Below, in pieces: positions 7,358 to 16,498 of a DNA stretch of 36,167 nucleotides (its first letter is position 1; every line of letters starts with the position of its first letter). The stretch covers positions 1 through 36,167 of the forward strand of contig NZ_JAEPMO010000023.1 in the NCBI RefSeq assembly GCF_017643905.1, given 5' to 3'. Under the pieces are notes generated by a model, which saw only the letters and a list, made by a program, of their open reading frames with translations, was not told where the DNA came from and ran no database searches. The DNA is from Marivita sp. Its GTDB lineage: Bacteria > Pseudomonadota > Alphaproteobacteria > Rhodobacterales > Rhodobacteraceae. Position numbers and translations under genes: made by a program.

Positions 7358-9571
7358 GTGTCATTTACGCTTAGCTTCGATTACCGTTTTGACAGTACGG
7401 GGTTCTTCGACGATCCCGCGCGTCGCAGCGCGCTGGAAGCGGCGGCGGCAAAATGGCAAGCGATCATCGAAGACGACTTCGCCGATGTTCCAGCGGGCAC
7501 AGAATTCGAAATCCGGAATCCCTCGACGTTTGCCACTGAAACCGTAAGGTTGGACCAGCCGATTGACGATATTCTTATCTTCGTTGGCGCACGCGCGTTC
7601 GACTCCTCGACCTTGGCCATTGCCGGACCAGATGGCGGCACCGTCACAGGCGACATCTATGCAGCGCGGATCAGCCAGGACTTTCGAGGTTCGGGTGCGG
7701 TCACTGACTTCGAACCATGGACCGGGTCGATCACCTTCAACTCCAGATCGAACTGGTCGTTCGATCTGGACGGCCCGGTTTCAGGCCGCAGCGACTTTGT
7801 TTCTGTTGCCGTCCATGAAATTGGCCACATTCTTGGGATTGGCACGTCGGCAGCCTTTGACCAATGGATCCGCGACGGACACTTCACAGGCCCCAATGCC
7901 ACGCGGGTCAACAATGGACAGCCCATTCCGATCGAAGATGACCACGCGCATGTCGAAGAAGGCTTCGCCGATAACTCCGCGGCGCTCGATCCCATTCTCA
8001 CCACGGGGTCTCGCGTGGTCCTGAGCGCGTATGACGCGGCGATGCTTGCGGATATCGGTTACCAGATCGCAGGCTTCGATAAGCAGGGCAGCACACCCGC
8101 GCTTGCGTCCCCCGATGCAGAGCGCATTTTCGGGACCGATCTTGCCGACAGCATCGACGCGCTTTCCGGGAACGACTCGGTTCAGGGCGCAGGCGGAGAT
8201 GACCACCTTGACGGAAACGCCGGGCAGGATGACTTATTTGGCCAGTCGGGCAACGATACGCTTTTCGGAGGCGACGGGGATGACTACCTTGACGGTGGCG
8301 CGGGCAATGACGAGTTGCGCGGTGGGCCGGGTGCAGATGTCTATTTTGGACATGCTGGACAGGATGTTTTCGTCATCGCAGCCGGGGATGGCGGCAACAG
8401 GCTTTCGGATTTCGATCTGGACGAAGACAGGATCCGATTGATCGACAGCGGCTTTTCTTCTGCGGAAGACGTGTTGGCCGCGATATCCAAACCGTTCAAC
8501 AACGTGTCGCGCATTACGTTTACAGACGGAACAACGGTCGACGTGTTTCACGGAAGTCAGAGCGGGACGCCTTTGACGGAGACACATCTTTTCCTTGAAA
8601 CACCTGGCCAAGTGACGACTGTCGAGGACGTGTCCCGACCCGAGCCCCGCACGGACACGCCATCCACCACATCTACAATAGCGACGTTTCTGGAGGGCTC
8701 GTCGTCTGACGACTACATCGTTGCAACCGCAGGGCACGACCGGATCGACGGCTTTGACGGTATCGACACGGTCCAGTTTTCGGGACACCAGTCGCGCTAT
8801 ACGGTTGAGTTCGGCGCAAACGGTCTCAGCGTGACAGACCGGGGTGTCGGCGGTCTTGGAACCGTTCACCTCGACAATATCGAATTGATTGACTTCGAGT
8901 TTTCTGATGCCGACTTCGGCGGCCCACTCGATCTTAGGCTGTTCGGCGGGCACACCGACCTCGATCAAGCGGAGCTGAATGCATTTGTCGAAATGTATAT
9001 CGCGTATTTCAATCGAGCGCCCGATGCTGTGGGACTTGCCTTCTGGGGAACCGCGTTTGCGAACGGAACGCCACTGGAAGAGATCGCGGTGCTTTTCGCC
9101 GAACAGGACGAAACCGCAGCTCTCTACCCCGACGATTTCGGGAATCTGCGGTTCATCTCCGAAATTTATGACAACGTTCTGGGACGCGCCCCGGATATGG
9201 AGGGCCTTTTGTTCTGGGATGCCGCACTGGACTCGGGCTTTGTCAGCAGTGGCGCATTCATCCTCGAACTGCTCATGGGTGCAAAAGCCGATCTCCCAGC
9301 CTCGGCCACGGCCAGCCTAATCGCGCGGCAAGCCGAAGATCAGCGATATCTGGAGATGAAAACGGATCTGGGCGTTCAGTTCGCATTGGATCGCGGCATG
9401 TCCGATACGGACGCTGCACTGCAGGTCATGCAGATTTTCGAAGGGAGCACAGAGTCATTTGAACGCGCCGGTGCTCTGATTGACGACCTGTATTCAGCGG
9501 CTTTGGACCCGGAAAGCGGTTCCTTCCTTATGCCATTGATCGGCATTCACACTGACTTCGCTGAGATCTGA
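7358..9571 (+). CDS. Secreted metzincin-like metalloprotease with RTX repeats and DUF4214 domain
   Basis: 737 residues. Residues about 1-245 form a matrixin-like protease domain with the zinc motif HEIGHILGIGT (His153, Glu154, His157). The usual third metzincin ligand at position 163 is Thr. His196 or His198 in DDHAHVEEGF may supply it, as in related families with a distant ligand. Residues about 265-342 hold GGxGxDxLx calcium-binding RTX nonapeptides (for example GGDGDDYLDGGAGNDEL). A second short RTX-like block lies near 450. Residues about 541-650 match DUF4214, with FVEMYIAYFNRAPDAVGLAFW followed by YDNVLGRAPDMEGLLFW. There is no Sec signal, consistent with type I secretion through a C-terminal signal. 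No HlyB/HlyD pair is nearby. The start is GTG with AGAAGG upstream. The likely role is extracellular calcium-stabilised proteolysis; its substrate is unknown. Confidence 0.87.
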   Translation: MSFTLSFDYRFDSTGFFDDPARRSALEAAAAKWQAIIEDDFADVPAGTEFEIRNPSTFATETVRLDQPIDDILIFVGARAFDSSTLAIAGPDGGTVTGDIYAARISQDFRGSGAVTDFEPWTGSITFNSRSNWSFDLDGPVSGRSDFVSVAVHEIGHILGIGTSAAFDQWIRDGHFTGPNATRVNNGQPIPIEDDHAHVEEGFADNSAALDPILTTGSRVVLSAYDAAMLADIGYQIAGFDKQGSTPALASPDAERIFGTDLADSIDALSGNDSVQGAGGDDHLDGNAGQDDLFGQSGNDTLFGGDGDDYLDGGAGNDELRGGPGADVYFGHAGQDVFVIAAGDGGNRLSDFDLDEDRIRLIDSGFSSAEDVLAAISKPFNNVSRITFTDGTTVDVFHGSQSGTPLTETHLFLETPGQVTTVEDVSRPEPRTDTPSTTSTIATFLEGSSSDDYIVATAGHDRIDGFDGIDTVQFSGHQSRYTVEFGANGLSVTDRGVGGLGTVHLDNIELIDFEFSDADFGGPLDLRLFGGHTDLDQAELNAFVEMYIAYFNRAPDAVGLAFWGTAFANGTPLEEIAVLFAEQDETAALYPDDFGNLRFISEIYDNVLGRAPDMEGLLFWDAALDSGFVSSGAFILELLMGAKADLPASATASLIARQAEDQRYLEMKTDLGVQFALDRGMSDTDAALQVMQIFEGSTESFERAGALIDDLYSAALDPESGSFLMPLIGIHTDFAEI

Positions 9572-9661
9572 ACTTGCCTCGAGCATTTGACGGCCGGAGT
9601 TACGCCGAGATGGCGCGCGCAAGCTCCATCATGCGCACGGGAAATAATTCTGACAAATTTA

Positions 9662-9711
9662 CTCGGGATGTATTGATCGCGCCCGAGAATCATGTAACTG
9701 ACTCTTTCAGT
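9662..9711 (+). promoter_or_regulatory. Paired small inverted repeats upstream of the ferric-binding protein gene
   Basis: CTCGGG/CCCGAG (9662-9667 and 9682-9687) and ACTGA/TCAGT (9697-9701 and 9707-9711) lie 27-76 bp before the fbpA start. Such positions could be an iron-responsive operator or 5'-leader hairpins. I cannot match either confidently to a known Rhodobacterales iron box. Confidence 0.3.
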
Positions 9712-9737
9712 AAGAAATTCGCAGAACGGAGAGTCTC

Positions 9738-10763
9738 ATGCGCGTCCTATGGACAACTTCGACGCTGGCACTTGTTGCCAGCACCGCACTCAGCACCGCA
9801 GCAATGGCACAGGGGGAAGTGAACCTTTATTCGTCGCGTCACTATGATACCGACGAACGGCTCTATTCGGACTTCACCGAAGCGACCGGCATCACGATCA
9901 ACCGGATCGAAGGCAATGCCGACGAATTGATCGCACGCATGCAGGCCGAGGGCGCCAATTCGCCGGCGGACATCCTGCTGACCGTGGACACATCGCGGCT
10001 CGAGCGCGCCAAAGCGGCAGGTGTGCTGCAATCCATCGACAGCGACGTGCTTGAGCAACGAATTCCCGACAGTCTGCAAGACGATGACAACCAGTGGTTC
10101 GGCTTCAGCCAGCGTGCGCGTATTATCTTCTACGACAAGAACGACGTCGAAAATCCACCGCTCGACTACGTTTCGCTGGCCGATCCCCAGTACAAGGGCA
10201 TGGTCTGCCACCGTTCGTCGACAAACGTCTACTCCCAGACGCTGCTCAGCGCGGTAATCGAAAACCACGGCGAAGAGGCAGCCAAGGCATGGGCGCAGGG
10301 TGTTGTCGACAACTTCGCGCGCGACCCGCAGGGTGGCGACACCGACCAGCTGCTGGGTCTTGTCTCGGGCGAATGCGATATTTCGATCTCGAACACCTAT
10401 TACTTCTCACGTGCGTTGCGCATTGATGTCGAAGGCCTGTCCGAAGCAGACCGCGCCAATATCGGCTGGGTGTTCCCGGCGCAGAATGCCGAAGGCGCGC
10501 ATATGAACTTGTCCGGCGGTGGCGTTGCAGCCCATGCCCCGAACCGCGAGAACGCGATCAAATTCCTCGAATACCTGTCGTCAGATCAGGCGCAGCAGTA
10601 TTTCTCGGCAGGCAATGACGAATACCCGGCTGTTCCCGGCGTTGGCTTGTCCCCGTCGGTTGCGGCGCTCGGGATGTTCCGGCCGGACGATGTGAACCTG
10701 TCCGAAGTGGCGCAGAACCTTGACACCGCCCAGAAGATCTTCAACGAGGTCGGCTGGAAATAA
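9738..10763 (+). CDS. fbpA: Periplasmic ferric-iron-binding protein (FbpA/FutA-like)
   Basis: 341 residues. Signal peptide to about residue 24 (STAAMAQ), then the class II periplasmic-binding fold beginning EVNLYSSRHYDTDERLY, the typical FutA/FbpA opening. The adjacent tyrosines in SNTYYFSRAL correspond to the Fe(III)-ligating Tyr pair of transferrin-like binding proteins. It would bind Fe3+ in the periplasm and hand it to an FbpB-type permease, and such a gene lies immediately downstream in convergent orientation. GGAGAG precedes ATG 9738, and a strong terminator follows. The ATPase FbpC is not found in the window. Confidence 0.9.
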   Translation: MRVLWTTSTLALVASTALSTAAMAQGEVNLYSSRHYDTDERLYSDFTEATGITINRIEGNADELIARMQAEGANSPADILLTVDTSRLERAKAAGVLQSIDSDVLEQRIPDSLQDDDNQWFGFSQRARIIFYDKNDVENPPLDYVSLADPQYKGMVCHRSSTNVYSQTLLSAVIENHGEEAAKAWAQGVVDNFARDPQGGDTDQLLGLVSGECDISISNTYYFSRALRIDVEGLSEADRANIGWVFPAQNAEGAHMNLSGGGVAAHAPNRENAIKFLEYLSSDQAQQYFSAGNDEYPAVPGVGLSPSVAALGMFRPDDVNLSEVAQNLDTAQKIFNEVGWK

Positions 10764-10786
10764 GCGGACACATCTGATGCTGAACG

Positions 10787-10810
10787 GAGGGCGCTCAGGC
10801 GCCCTCTTTT
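10787..10810 (+). terminator. Rho-independent terminator after fbpA
   Basis: GAGGGCGC and GCGCCCTC form an 8-bp perfect stem with loop TCAG, followed by TTTT. The right part overlaps the last codons of the convergent fbpB-like gene, whose stop is at 10795-10797. Confidence 0.85.
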
Positions 10811-12474
10811 CTGTGGCCCTGTTCATTTCGGATCCGACGGCACAGCAGGATCACAGGCAATGTGCCAATCGCCACAATCACAAGGCTTGGCACGGCGGCC
10901 CCTGCCAGCCGCTCGTCTGCCGCCAAGCGGTGCGCCTGAACAGCAAGGGTATCAAAGTTGAAGGGCCGCATGATCAGCGTTGCGGGCAATTCCTTCATCA
11001 CATCGACAAAAACGATCAGAAGCGCGGTAAAAAGACTGGGACGCAGAAGCGGGAAATGCACGCGCCGCAGCAACCCCCATTCGCTTTGCCCCAGAACCCG
11101 AGCCGCAGCATCCATATTCGGGTTGATCACGGCAACCCCGCCTTCATAGGCCCCAATGGCTGCAGCAAGAAAACGGATCATGTAGGCGCAGACCAGCAAC
11201 CAGATCGACCCGGTGAACAAGAGCCCGGTCGAGATCCCGAAAGTCTCGCGCATATAGGCGTCGAGCGTGTTGTCGAAAAAGGCAAAGGGCACCAGCAACC
11301 CGACAGCAATCACGCCACCCGGCACGGCGTATCCCATGCGCCCGATATATAGGACTGCTGTTGCAACCCACGAGTCCCGTGTCCGGGCCAGACTGCCAAA
11401 CAGCAAGGCCACCGAAACCGTGATCACCGCAGCACAGACACCCAACGTGACCGAGTTCTTCGCGAATTGCAGGTAGCGCGGGCTGAGCAGATCCTGTTCG
11501 GACGCAAGCGCCATTTCAGCCAGCATGAAGACCGGCAGAAAGCATCCAAGAAACGCAGGCAGAAAACACATGGCAAAAGCAAGAAACCCGCGGCCTCCGG
11601 TCAAAACGGACCGAGGCATCTGTTCGAACTTGCGACCGTACGCATACCGCGCCTCACCGCGGTTGATGCGTTCGACTATGGCCAAAAGCAGAGCGAACGC
11701 CAGCAAACCCAGCGAAAGCTGCGCGGCAGCGGCGCGGTCGGCAAATGAGAACCAGCTGGAGTAAATTCCGACCGCAAAGGTCTGCACACCGAAATACGAC
11801 ACCGTCCCAAAATCGGCGATGGTCTCCATCCCGACCAGCATCGCACCCGACGCGATGGCAGGGCGAGCCATTGGCAAAGACACGCGCCAGAACGCCCCGA
11901 TCCGTGTCTGTCCCAGCGATTGCGCGGCATAAAACGTGGTCGCGCTTTGCGAGGCGAATGCAGCTCGCGCCAAGAGATACACATAAGGATAAAGCACCAA
12001 CGTCAGCATCGCAGCGGCTCCGCCCAAGGACCGAATTTCCGGGAACCAATAGTCCCGTGGCCCCCATCCCGTCACAGCCCGCAGCGTGGATTGCACGATC
12101 CCCGGATGATCCAGAACATGCGTGTAGGCATAGGCCAAGACATACGCCGGAAACGCCAGCGGCAGGACTAAAGCGATTTCCAGAACTCTGCGCCCCCGGA
12201 ATTCGGTTGTGGTGACGAGCCACGCCGTCACTGTTCCGATGATGGTGCTGCAGATCACAACCGTCACCAGCAGAACAAGCGTCGCGCGCGTGTAGCGGCC
12301 AAGCACAGTTTCAGCCAGCGACTGCAAAGTGTCCGTCGATCCCATGAAGGCCGCAATCAATACGCTGACATGCGGGAGCACACAGATCGCAGCAGCCAAT
12401 CCAGCAATGATCCAGGCAAACCGGCCTGTCCAGGATGCGCGCTGCTGTTTGAGGATGAGTGAAGTCTCTGCCAT
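10795..12474 (-). CDS. fbpB: Iron(III) ABC transporter permease (FbpB/SfuB-like, fused two-domain)
   Basis: 559 residues with about twelve transmembrane helices in two homologous halves, as usual for FbpB-type permeases. Each half carries an EAA-type loop contacting the ATPase: AAQSLGQTRIGAFWRVSLPMARP in the first and AARVLGQSEWGLLRRVHFPLLRP in the second (each given here as landmark text). The segment FVDVMKELPATLIMRPFNFDTLA is also characteristic. It works in the inner membrane with a ferric-binding protein such as the convergent fbpA product. The two genes overlap at the fbpA terminator. No ATP-binding subunit gene is adjacent, so it must be supplied from elsewhere. The start ATG 12474 has a weak CGGGAT upstream. 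Confidence 0.9.
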   Translation of the reverse strand: MAETSLILKQQRASWTGRFAWIIAGLAAAICVLPHVSVLIAAFMGSTDTLQSLAETVLGRYTRATLVLLVTVVICSTIIGTVTAWLVTTTEFRGRRVLEIALVLPLAFPAYVLAYAYTHVLDHPGIVQSTLRAVTGWGPRDYWFPEIRSLGGAAAMLTLVLYPYVYLLARAAFASQSATTFYAAQSLGQTRIGAFWRVSLPMARPAIASGAMLVGMETIADFGTVSYFGVQTFAVGIYSSWFSFADRAAAAQLSLGLLAFALLLAIVERINRGEARYAYGRKFEQMPRSVLTGGRGFLAFAMCFLPAFLGCFLPVFMLAEMALASEQDLLSPRYLQFAKNSVTLGVCAAVITVSVALLFGSLARTRDSWVATAVLYIGRMGYAVPGGVIAVGLLVPFAFFDNTLDAYMRETFGISTGLLFTGSIWLLVCAYMIRFLAAAIGAYEGGVAVINPNMDAAARVLGQSEWGLLRRVHFPLLRPSLFTALLIVFVDVMKELPATLIMRPFNFDTLAVQAHRLAADERLAGAAVPSLVIVAIGTLPVILLCRRIRNEQGHRKEGA

Positions 12475-12756
12475 ATCCCGTATTCGTCAATTTGCTATGG
12501 ATGCCCGATTTCCGATAGGATCACTCAGGTATGGCAACGCTCATAACATCGAGAACTTGCGAGCGAAATCAGATTCCTTTCCACCCATCGTGTCAGGACA
12601 TGTGCCGATCCCGCGGTTCACTCTTCGCGACGGCGCTGAGGGCAAAATGCCACTCCTTATTGCGCCATCTTGCACGTCAGATAGGGTTGTGGCCGCTCAG
12701 GAATACCGCGATGGTGTCCCCCAATAACGAAAGCCGCGAGATTGAAGAGGTCTGAC

Positions 12757-14262
12757 ATGCCCCTGATCCGAGAAGACGATCTGATCGAATCCATTGCCGA
12801 AGCACTTCAGTACATCTCGTACTTTCATCCACCAGACTTCGTGCGTGCCATGTCCGCAGCTTGGGAGCGCGAAGAAAACCCCGGCGCAAAACAGGCGATG
12901 GCGCAGATCCTCGTCAACAGCCGCATGTGCGCCATCGGGCGGCGACCGATCTGTCAGGACACCGGGGCGGCAAACATTCACGTCAAGTACGGTGTCGAGG
13001 CGAAAACCGATTTCAAACGCTCGCTTCAGGACATCTGCGACGAGGGCACACGACAGGGCTATCTGCGCGACACCAACCCTCTGCGGGCCTCGGTGGTGGT
13101 CGACCCGTTCGGCGCGCGCAAGAACTCAGGTGACAACACTCCATGTATGCTGACGGTCGAAATGGTCGCGGGGGACACGATCGAAGTCGAAGTTGCGGCC
13201 AAAGGCGGCGGGTCCGAAAACAAGGCGAAATTCACGACGCTGAATCCAAGCGGTTCTGTCGCTGACTGGGTTGTAAACACGGTCGAAACTCTTGGCGCGG
13301 GTTGGTGCCCACCGGGTATTCTGGGCATCGGGGTCGGAGGCAATGCCGACCGTGTGATGGCGCTGGCGAAAGCCGCGCTGTCAGAACCGATCGACCTGCA
13401 CGACCTGCAACGGCGCGGTCCGTCGAACCGGACAGAAGAATTGCGGTTGGAGATCGCGGAGCGCGTCAACGCGCTTGGTATCGGTGCGCAAGGTCTGGGC
13501 GGAGTGACCACCGTGCTTGATGTCAAGATCCGGTCGTTCCCGACACATGCAGCGTCCTTGCCCGTTGGACTGATCCCGAATTGCGCAGCGACCCGGCATG
13601 TCCATTTCACACTGGATGGCTCCGGTTCAGCCGAGTTCACGCCGCCCGATCTGGCAGATTGGCCCGAGATCCTGCTGGATCAGGCCAGCGCGCAAGCACG
13701 ACGCATTGACCTTGATGCGTTGTCGGATGACGTTCTCGCGTCGCTTGAACCCGGTCAAACGCTGCTATTGTCCGGAACGCTCTACACTGGACGTGATGCG
13801 GCACACAAACGGATGATCGACATGCTTGACCGGAGCGAAACCTTGCCCGTCGATCTGAGGGGCCGCGCGATCTATTACGTTGGACCGGTTGACGCGGTTG
13901 GTGATGAGGCAATTGGCCCAGCGGGCCCCACCACATCGACACGGATGGACAAGTTTACAGATCGCATTCTGGCCGATACCGGCTTGAAGGTGATGGTGGG
14001 CAAAGCGGAACGTGGTCCTGCAGGGTTGGAAGCCATCGCCAAACACAAGGCGGTGTACCTGATTGCCGTTGGCGGCGCGGCCTACCTTGTCTCCAAGGCG
14101 ATCAAACAGGCGCGTCCCGTGGCGTTCGAGGATCTCGGAATGGAGGCGATCTACGAACTCAAGGTTGAGGACATGCCCGTGACCGTTGCCGTGGATACAA
14201 ACGGCAATTCGATCCACAAAACCGGTCCGGCGGCATGGAAACGCGTACCGGTTCTCGCATGA
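12757..14262 (+). CDS. fumA: Fumarate hydratase class I ([4Fe-4S], FumA/B type)
   Basis: 501 residues, single-chain class I fumarase; the E. coli enzymes are about 548. The N-terminal alpha domain carries the cluster cysteines in RRPICQDTGAAN, NTPCMLTVEM and GLIPNCAATRHVH. The C-terminal beta domain contains the LSGTLYTGRDAAHKRM and GPAGPTTSTRMD blocks. It hydrates fumarate to L-malate in the TCA cycle and is oxygen-sensitive through the labile Fe. ATG 12757 is chosen over an in-frame TTG 15 nt earlier because GAAGAGG lies 6 nt before it. The 282 bp upstream (12475-12756) holds no credible gene and presumably the promoters of this gene and of fbpB. A strong terminator follows. Confidence 0.93.
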   Translation: MPLIREDDLIESIAEALQYISYFHPPDFVRAMSAAWEREENPGAKQAMAQILVNSRMCAIGRRPICQDTGAANIHVKYGVEAKTDFKRSLQDICDEGTRQGYLRDTNPLRASVVVDPFGARKNSGDNTPCMLTVEMVAGDTIEVEVAAKGGGSENKAKFTTLNPSGSVADWVVNTVETLGAGWCPPGILGIGVGGNADRVMALAKAALSEPIDLHDLQRRGPSNRTEELRLEIAERVNALGIGAQGLGGVTTVLDVKIRSFPTHAASLPVGLIPNCAATRHVHFTLDGSGSAEFTPPDLADWPEILLDQASAQARRIDLDALSDDVLASLEPGQTLLLSGTLYTGRDAAHKRMIDMLDRSETLPVDLRGRAIYYVGPVDAVGDEAIGPAGPTTSTRMDKFTDRILADTGLKVMVGKAERGPAGLEAIAKHKAVYLIAVGGAAYLVSKAIKQARPVAFEDLGMEAIYELKVEDMPVTVAVDTNGNSIHKTGPAAWKRVPVLA

Positions 14263-14295
14263 TGCCTTGATGGCACCCTGATAGCGGCGAAAATC

Positions 14296-16407
14296 TCAGA
14301 GCCTGCCGCACCCGGCAGGCTCTTCGCTTATTGGTAAGCAAGAACGGGCGCGGACAACGGCGTCCACGGCAACAGCGTTTTCCGCGTTCACGATGATCGG
14401 ATTGATCTCTATTTCCGCAAGGACATAGCGCATGTCCCATGCGAGCCGGGACAGCGCAGCTGCGGACTGCGCCAGTTTCTCCGTGGCCAGCACAGGGCGT
14501 CCCCGATATCCGGACAGCAATTTGGCCGCCCGCAATCTGGCGATTGCCGCCGTGGCGTCCGCTTCTGAAAACGGCGCCATCAGGAGGGCTTGTTCATCAA
14601 GCAAGTCGACAAAGATGCCCCCCGGCGCGATTCGTATTGCTGGGCCGAAATCGGGGTCATTGATTGCCCCCAACGACCACTCGACGCCCGGCGCGACCAT
14701 TTCGGCAACCAGAACCTCACCGGTAAACCGGGCAGACAGATCATCATACTGGTCAGCGACAGCTTGCAGGTCTTTAAGGCCAGCCTTGACGCCGCCTACA
14801 TCTGACTTGTGCGAAAGCCCCGGCTGCGCGGTTTTGAGAACGACGCTCCCCCCGATCCGGCGAGCGGCCTCAACAGCCTCTGCTTTGGACGCTGCCAACA
14901 CGTGTGAAGCACATTGGATGCCGTAGTCGGAGAAAAGCGCGTACCCTGCCGCCTCTCCGATCCAGTCCCGACCTCGAAGGGCGTCGCTCCAATGCTGCGC
15001 GCGCGGGTTCGACGGTTCGGCCAGTCGAAAGGGTTGTACCGGACGACGGTTGTGCAGTGCGCGCACGGCAGACAGCGCGTTCTGCATGCCGCTGATCAGG
15101 GGTATCCCCAAATCTGCAAGTCGGTCGGCAAGACCAGCGTCGTCGCTTCGGGAAAAGTTCGATACGGCGGCAAGGGGTTTTTCGGTTTCATCTATGGCGT
15201 CAGCAAGGGCTCGTGCGTGCATCTCGTGCAGGTAATAGCTTCCGCGCCAGTTCAGCACGTAGAGACCCGTTCCGACAGCTTTGTCTCCCATCATCGCTGT
15301 GATGGCGCGGGTGTATGTGGACTGTGCGTCCTGGCCTGTACCCCATGCGTCAAGCGGATTGTCTGCCACGATACCCGGCTCAAGGACCGATTGGATCGAC
15401 GCCTTGGTCTCTGCGGATAACGTGGCATAGGACAGGCCGTGATCCTCGGCCATGTCAGCCATCAATTCACGCTCACCGCCGGAATCGTGAATGGATGCGA
15501 TGCCCGGTGCGGGGGCCCGTCTGCCTTGCGCAAACAGAACAAGCATCGCGGCCATTTCATCGACCGAGGAGGCCATGTGCCCGCCCAGCCGTTCGACAAG
15601 GCTGCGGAACACATCGTCATTGCCGACCAACGCGCCGGTGTGCGAAATGGCCATCCGCGCGCCCAGCGCGGAGCGGCCGATCTTCAAGATGACGATAGGA
15701 ATGTCGCGAGCCGCCGCCGCCTCCATAGCTGCGACAAATCTTTCGGGATCGCGCACGGTTTCCAGAAAGAGGCCGACGCATCGGGTTTCAGGCTGGGTGA
15801 CCATCCAATGCAGATAGTCGGCTGCGGTGGTGACGGTTTCCGACCCGGTGCTGACCGCCTGCGAAAACCGCAACCGTCTGTCGTTGTTCATCAGCGCCCC
15901 AAGGATCGAGCCGGATTGCGCGATCAGTCCGATCCCTCCGGGTTTGAGATCGAGTGGAACGGGAAAGGGTGTCACCCTAAGGCCCAGGGTGATGTTGTGG
16001 AACCCCATGCTGTTCGGCCCACACAAGGCCGCCCCGGCCGCTCGAACCCTGTCGCCGATGCGGTGACGCATGGCCACGTCCGGGCATTCCGAAAAGATCG
16101 TAAGGGCCCGCGGACCGACTGAAAGCGCCTCGTCCACAGCTGCCTCCACACGCGCGGTCGCCACTGACAGGACAACATGCTCGGGTGCGCTGGGGCAATC
16201 ACCGAGACTTTCTGAAATGCGGCCGTCTGACCCTTTGGCCAGCCGTGGATTGACCCGCGTGATCCGACCTGCAAAACCGCCTTCACTGACCATGCGATCC
16301 AGAGCGTGCCCGTAAGAGTCCGGGCGGTCCGAAACACCGACAAGCGCAATGCTTTTCGGTGCCAACAGCGCGTCCATGGACGATCTCGGAAAACTCTGGT
16401 CCTGCAC
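14296..16407 (-). CDS. Acyl-CoA synthetase (NDP-forming), acetate/CoA ligase family
   Basis: 703 residues. Domain order: CoA-binding Rossmann domain (SIALVGVSDRPDSYG, residues about 15-110), succinyl-CoA-synthetase-like domains with the phosphohistidine motif AISHTGALVGNDDVF (His256), and a C-terminal ATP-grasp domain (about 480-700, with GGSVVLKTAQPGLSHKSDVGGVK and FGPAIRIAPGGIFVDLLDEQ). There is no GNAT domain, so it is not a Pat-type acetyltransferase. It would convert acyl-CoA plus ADP (or GDP) and phosphate to acid plus NTP, or the reverse. The substrate is unknown. GTG 16407 has AAAGGG at good spacing; an internal ATG at 16377 is the alternative start. The C-terminal codons coincide with the fumarase terminator. 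Confidence 0.88.
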   Translation of the reverse strand: MQDQSFPRSSMDALLAPKSIALVGVSDRPDSYGHALDRMVSEGGFAGRITRVNPRLAKGSDGRISESLGDCPSAPEHVVLSVATARVEAAVDEALSVGPRALTIFSECPDVAMRHRIGDRVRAAGAALCGPNSMGFHNITLGLRVTPFPVPLDLKPGGIGLIAQSGSILGALMNNDRRLRFSQAVSTGSETVTTAADYLHWMVTQPETRCVGLFLETVRDPERFVAAMEAAAARDIPIVILKIGRSALGARMAISHTGALVGNDDVFRSLVERLGGHMASSVDEMAAMLVLFAQGRRAPAPGIASIHDSGGERELMADMAEDHGLSYATLSAETKASIQSVLEPGIVADNPLDAWGTGQDAQSTYTRAITAMMGDKAVGTGLYVLNWRGSYYLHEMHARALADAIDETEKPLAAVSNFSRSDDAGLADRLADLGIPLISGMQNALSAVRALHNRRPVQPFRLAEPSNPRAQHWSDALRGRDWIGEAAGYALFSDYGIQCASHVLAASKAEAVEAARRIGGSVVLKTAQPGLSHKSDVGGVKAGLKDLQAVADQYDDLSARFTGEVLVAEMVAPGVEWSLGAINDPDFGPAIRIAPGGIFVDLLDEQALLMAPFSEADATAAIARLRAAKLLSGYRGRPVLATEKLAQSAAALSRLAWDMRYVLAEIEINPIIVNAENAVAVDAVVRARSCLPISEEPAGCGRL
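14298..14324 (+). terminator. Terminator hairpin of the fumarase gene, inside the convergent CDS
   Basis: An 11-bp perfect stem (AGAGCCTGCCG / CGGCAGGCTCT) with loop CACC lies 35 nt after the fumarase stop, followed by only a short T run. The same bases encode the last codons of the convergent acyl-CoA synthetase, whose stop is at 14296-14298. It may act for both transcripts. Confidence 0.75.
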
Positions 16408-16498
16408 GCCGCACCCTTTCTGAATGGATCAGAAGGGATATTGGTCGCAAGACGCGAACAGTTGAAATTCCGATTTTGTAAGGAGCGATTTATTCGGC

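Noticed and set aside
10720-11352. A 210-codon plus-strand open frame after fbpA
   Set aside because: It spans the fbpA terminator and the antisense of fbpB, with no ribosome site and low-complexity polar composition.
12475-12756. Small open frames in the fbpB-fumarase intergenic region
   Set aside because: No ribosome sites, no recognisable sequence, and they overlap the starts of flanking genes; the region is more likely promoter DNA.
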